Shown here piece by piece: positions 5,175 through 6,373 of a stretch of 6,373 nt of DNA (its first letter is position 1; each line of letters starts with the position of its first letter). The stretch comes from Micrococcaceae bacterium UBA6021 (GTDB lineage Bacteria; Actinomycetota; Actinomycetes; Actinomycetales; Micrococcaceae). The stretch covers positions 7,399 to 13,771 of the forward strand of contig DIZT01000257.1 of the NCBI GenBank assembly GCA_002427975.1. Reading direction: 5' to 3'. The notes under the pieces were generated by a model that was not told the DNA's origin, did no database searches, and saw only the letters and a program-made list of their open reading frames with translations. The position numbers were made by a program, and so were the translations under genes.

Positions 5175-6373
5175 CTAGCTGTCCCGTCCGTCAGCGTGGC
5201 CATCGGTGCCGTTGTCTTCTGCTTCGCTGGGCCCGTCATCGTGCTCCGCTTCACCGTTCTCTGCTTCACCGGATTCCAGCTCGTCTGCTTCGGCCGAGTC
5301 CTCATCAGATTCGGCGTCATCGGACTCGAAATAATCCGATTCCACGTCCTCGATGGCTGCATCCACGCCGGTGGCCTGAACGACAGTTTCGTTCGCTGAT
5401 ACTTCGGTTCGGGCAGCAGCCGTGGAGGCAGTGGAGTCGGGGCCCGCGGCAGCGCGCTCCAGCAGACGCCGGCGCTGCGCTTCCTCGCGGGCTTCCTCTT
5501 CCTCGTCCCAGCCCAGGTCCACGATGTCCGGTTCCTCGTCGACGCCGAGGCCCAGGGCATTTTCAGCCAGGACGGCCTGCTTCTGCCACTTAGCCGCTTC
5601 GTCTTCACGGCCCACTGCTGCCAAGGCGTCTGCGTATGCCCGGAAAAGCCTGGGGCTGTAGGAGAACGCACGGTTCATGTCCAGCTGGACAATTTCAAGT
5701 TCAGCCACGGCCGCGTCCAACTGGCCGAGGTCAGACCGTGCCCCGGCCGCCACGATGGCCAACTCGACTTTGCCGGGCGCGTCCAGGTCGTTCGCTTCCT
5801 CGGACCGCACCACGTCGAGGGCGCGGTCGGGCCGGCCCAGTCCGCGTTCGCAGTCTGCCATCACGGGCAGGTGGACGTTCGATCCGCTGATGCGGCGGTA
5901 GGTCCGGAATTCGCGCAGCGCTTCGCCGTAGTGTCCTGCCGCGTAGGCGGTGAGCCCGACGGCCTCACGGACGGCCGCCAGCCGGCCACCACGCCGGCTT
6001 GCGGCGAGGGCATGCTGGAAGGCCAGCTCGGGCTCTTCGTCGATCAGGCGTCCGGCCATTACCAGGTGGCGGGCAACCCACTCGGCGCTCTTGTCTTCCA
6101 GGGTCTTGATCTGGTGCTGCGTGGCGCGGTCAAGCTCCTTGCCCGTGACATCCTCATCGATTTCCGGGGAACGTTCGCGGTCGGGGCGGTTGGCACTGCG
6201 AAGATCACGGGCGTTGGGTACACGGGCCGGGCGGTCTTCCGCACGGTCCCTGCCGAACTGGCGGGGGCCGGAGTCACCGCGGTCGAAGCTGCGGGGGGCA
6301 CGGTCCTGGCGGTCACCGAACGGCTTGCGGTTATCGCCGCCGGAGAATCCACGACGCTCACCGTCACCTTCGC
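5175..6373 (-). CDS. TPR-like protein with Arg/Gly-rich N-terminal region and acidic tail (5' end outside window)
   Basis: The frame is open from the window edge to the TAG at 5175, giving 398 visible residues; the true start lies beyond 6373. The in-frame ATG at 6059 is internal, because coding-type sequence continues upstream of it (ELDRATQHQIKTLEDKSAEW, visible residues 79-98). Visible residues 1-70 are low complexity, with 17 Arg and 10 Asp plus many Gly and Pro, probably disordered. About 79-275 is a helical, TPR-like region with alternating Ala/Gly/Leu helix pairs such as AYAAGHYGEALREFRTYRR. The last 62 residues hold 28 Asp/Glu against one Arg. I see no signal peptide or membrane segment in the visible part. 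This architecture is common at this locus in actinobacteria (Rv1691 has, from memory, the TPR part). It is probably a scaffold; role and partners are unknown. It is the most upstream visible gene of the operon and ends 6 bases before the phosphatase. Confidence 0.87.
   Translation of the reverse strand, partial: EGDGERRGFSGGDNRKPFGDRQDRAPRSFDRGDSGPRQFGRDRAEDRPARVPNARDLRSANRPDRERSPEIDEDVTGKELDRATQHQIKTLEDKSAEWVARHLVMAGRLIDEEPELAFQHALAASRRGGRLAAVREAVGLTAYAAGHYGEALREFRTYRRISGSNVHLPVMADCERGLGRPDRALDVVRSEEANDLDAPGKVELAIVAAGARSDLGQLDAAVAELEIVQLDMNRAFSYSPRLFRAYADALAAVGREDEAAKWQKQAVLAENALGLGVDEEPDIVDLGWDEEEEAREEAQRRRLLERAAAGPDSTASTAAARTEVSANETVVQATGVDAAIEDVESDYFESDDAESDEDSAEADELESGEAENGEAEHDDGPSEAEDNGTDGHADGRDS

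Larger units (their letters stand above)
342..6373 (-). other. Six-gene operon: TPR, HAD phosphatase, small protein, tlyA, nadK, recN
   Basis: All six genes run on the minus strand with gaps of 6, 9, 2, 13 and 3 bases in order. There is no room for internal terminators between them, and I found no hairpin with a U-run at any junction. The promoter must lie upstream, beyond position 6373, or inside a coding region. Weak ribosome binding sites at the HAD, small-protein and recN starts suggest reinitiation or coupled translation. Confidence 0.85.

Noticed and set aside
3873..5399. A 508-codon open frame on the plus strand across tlyA, the small gene, the HAD gene and the TPR tail
   Set aside because: It crosses four well-supported minus-strand genes and their junctions; its Phe/Val-rich end is just the complement of the acidic Glu/Asp codons of the TPR tail.
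5388..5404. GAAC...GTTC pair resembling a LexA (SOS) box
   Set aside because: The half-sites are 9 bases apart rather than the 4 of the actinobacterial SOS box, and the pair lies inside the TPR coding sequence.
6059..6367. A minus-strand 102-codon frame upstream of the TPR-like gene that could be a separate gene
   Set aside because: The TPR frame itself stays open through this region and reads as a natural helical and Arg-rich sequence; the 102-codon frame is its out-of-phase shadow.

Overview
The window is high-GC chromosomal DNA from an actinobacterium. Recollected family resemblance of PyrG, NadK, RecN and TlyA points to an Arthrobacter-type member of the Micrococcaceae; genus is inference. 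Every credible gene lies on the minus strand, so the sequence reads from high to low coordinates. I see no mobile element, CRISPR array, tRNA, rRNA, prophage or defence locus. The long plus-strand open frames are antisense shadows of real genes, as expected at this GC content.

In transcription order the window holds: (1) a 5'-truncated TPR-like protein with an Arg/Gly/Asp-rich N-terminal region and a very acidic C-terminal tail (6373-5175); (2) a HAD-IIA phosphatase with a C-terminal extension (5168-4179); (3) a 76-residue acidic protein of unknown function (4169-3939); (4) TlyA, an S4-domain rRNA 2'-O-methyltransferase (3936-3124); (5) NAD kinase (3110-2085); (6) RecN, the SMC-like DNA repair ATPase (2081-342); (7) after an 88-base gap, the first 84 codons of pyrG, CTP synthase (253-1, running off the window).

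Genes 1-6 are separated by only 2 to 13 bases, so they almost certainly form one operon whose promoter lies beyond position 6373. Most internal starts have weak ribosome binding sites and probably rely on translational coupling; tlyA and pyrG have strong purine-rich ones. The order TPR, HAD, small protein, tlyA, ppnK, recN, pyrG follows, from memory, the Mycobacterium tuberculosis Rv1691-Rv1696 block. The two genes I recall between recN and pyrG there (Rv1697, Rv1698) are missing here. The operon combines ribosome modification, NADP supply, phosphate-ester hydrolysis and DNA repair, with nucleotide synthesis next door; no single pathway links them.

This is mostly an ordinary core-genome region. 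The parts worth a second look are the conserved small protein, the charge-polarised TPR protein, the PyrG N-terminal extension with its short in-frame repeat, the alternative hairpins between recN and pyrG, and a perfect 21-base palindrome inside the phosphatase gene.
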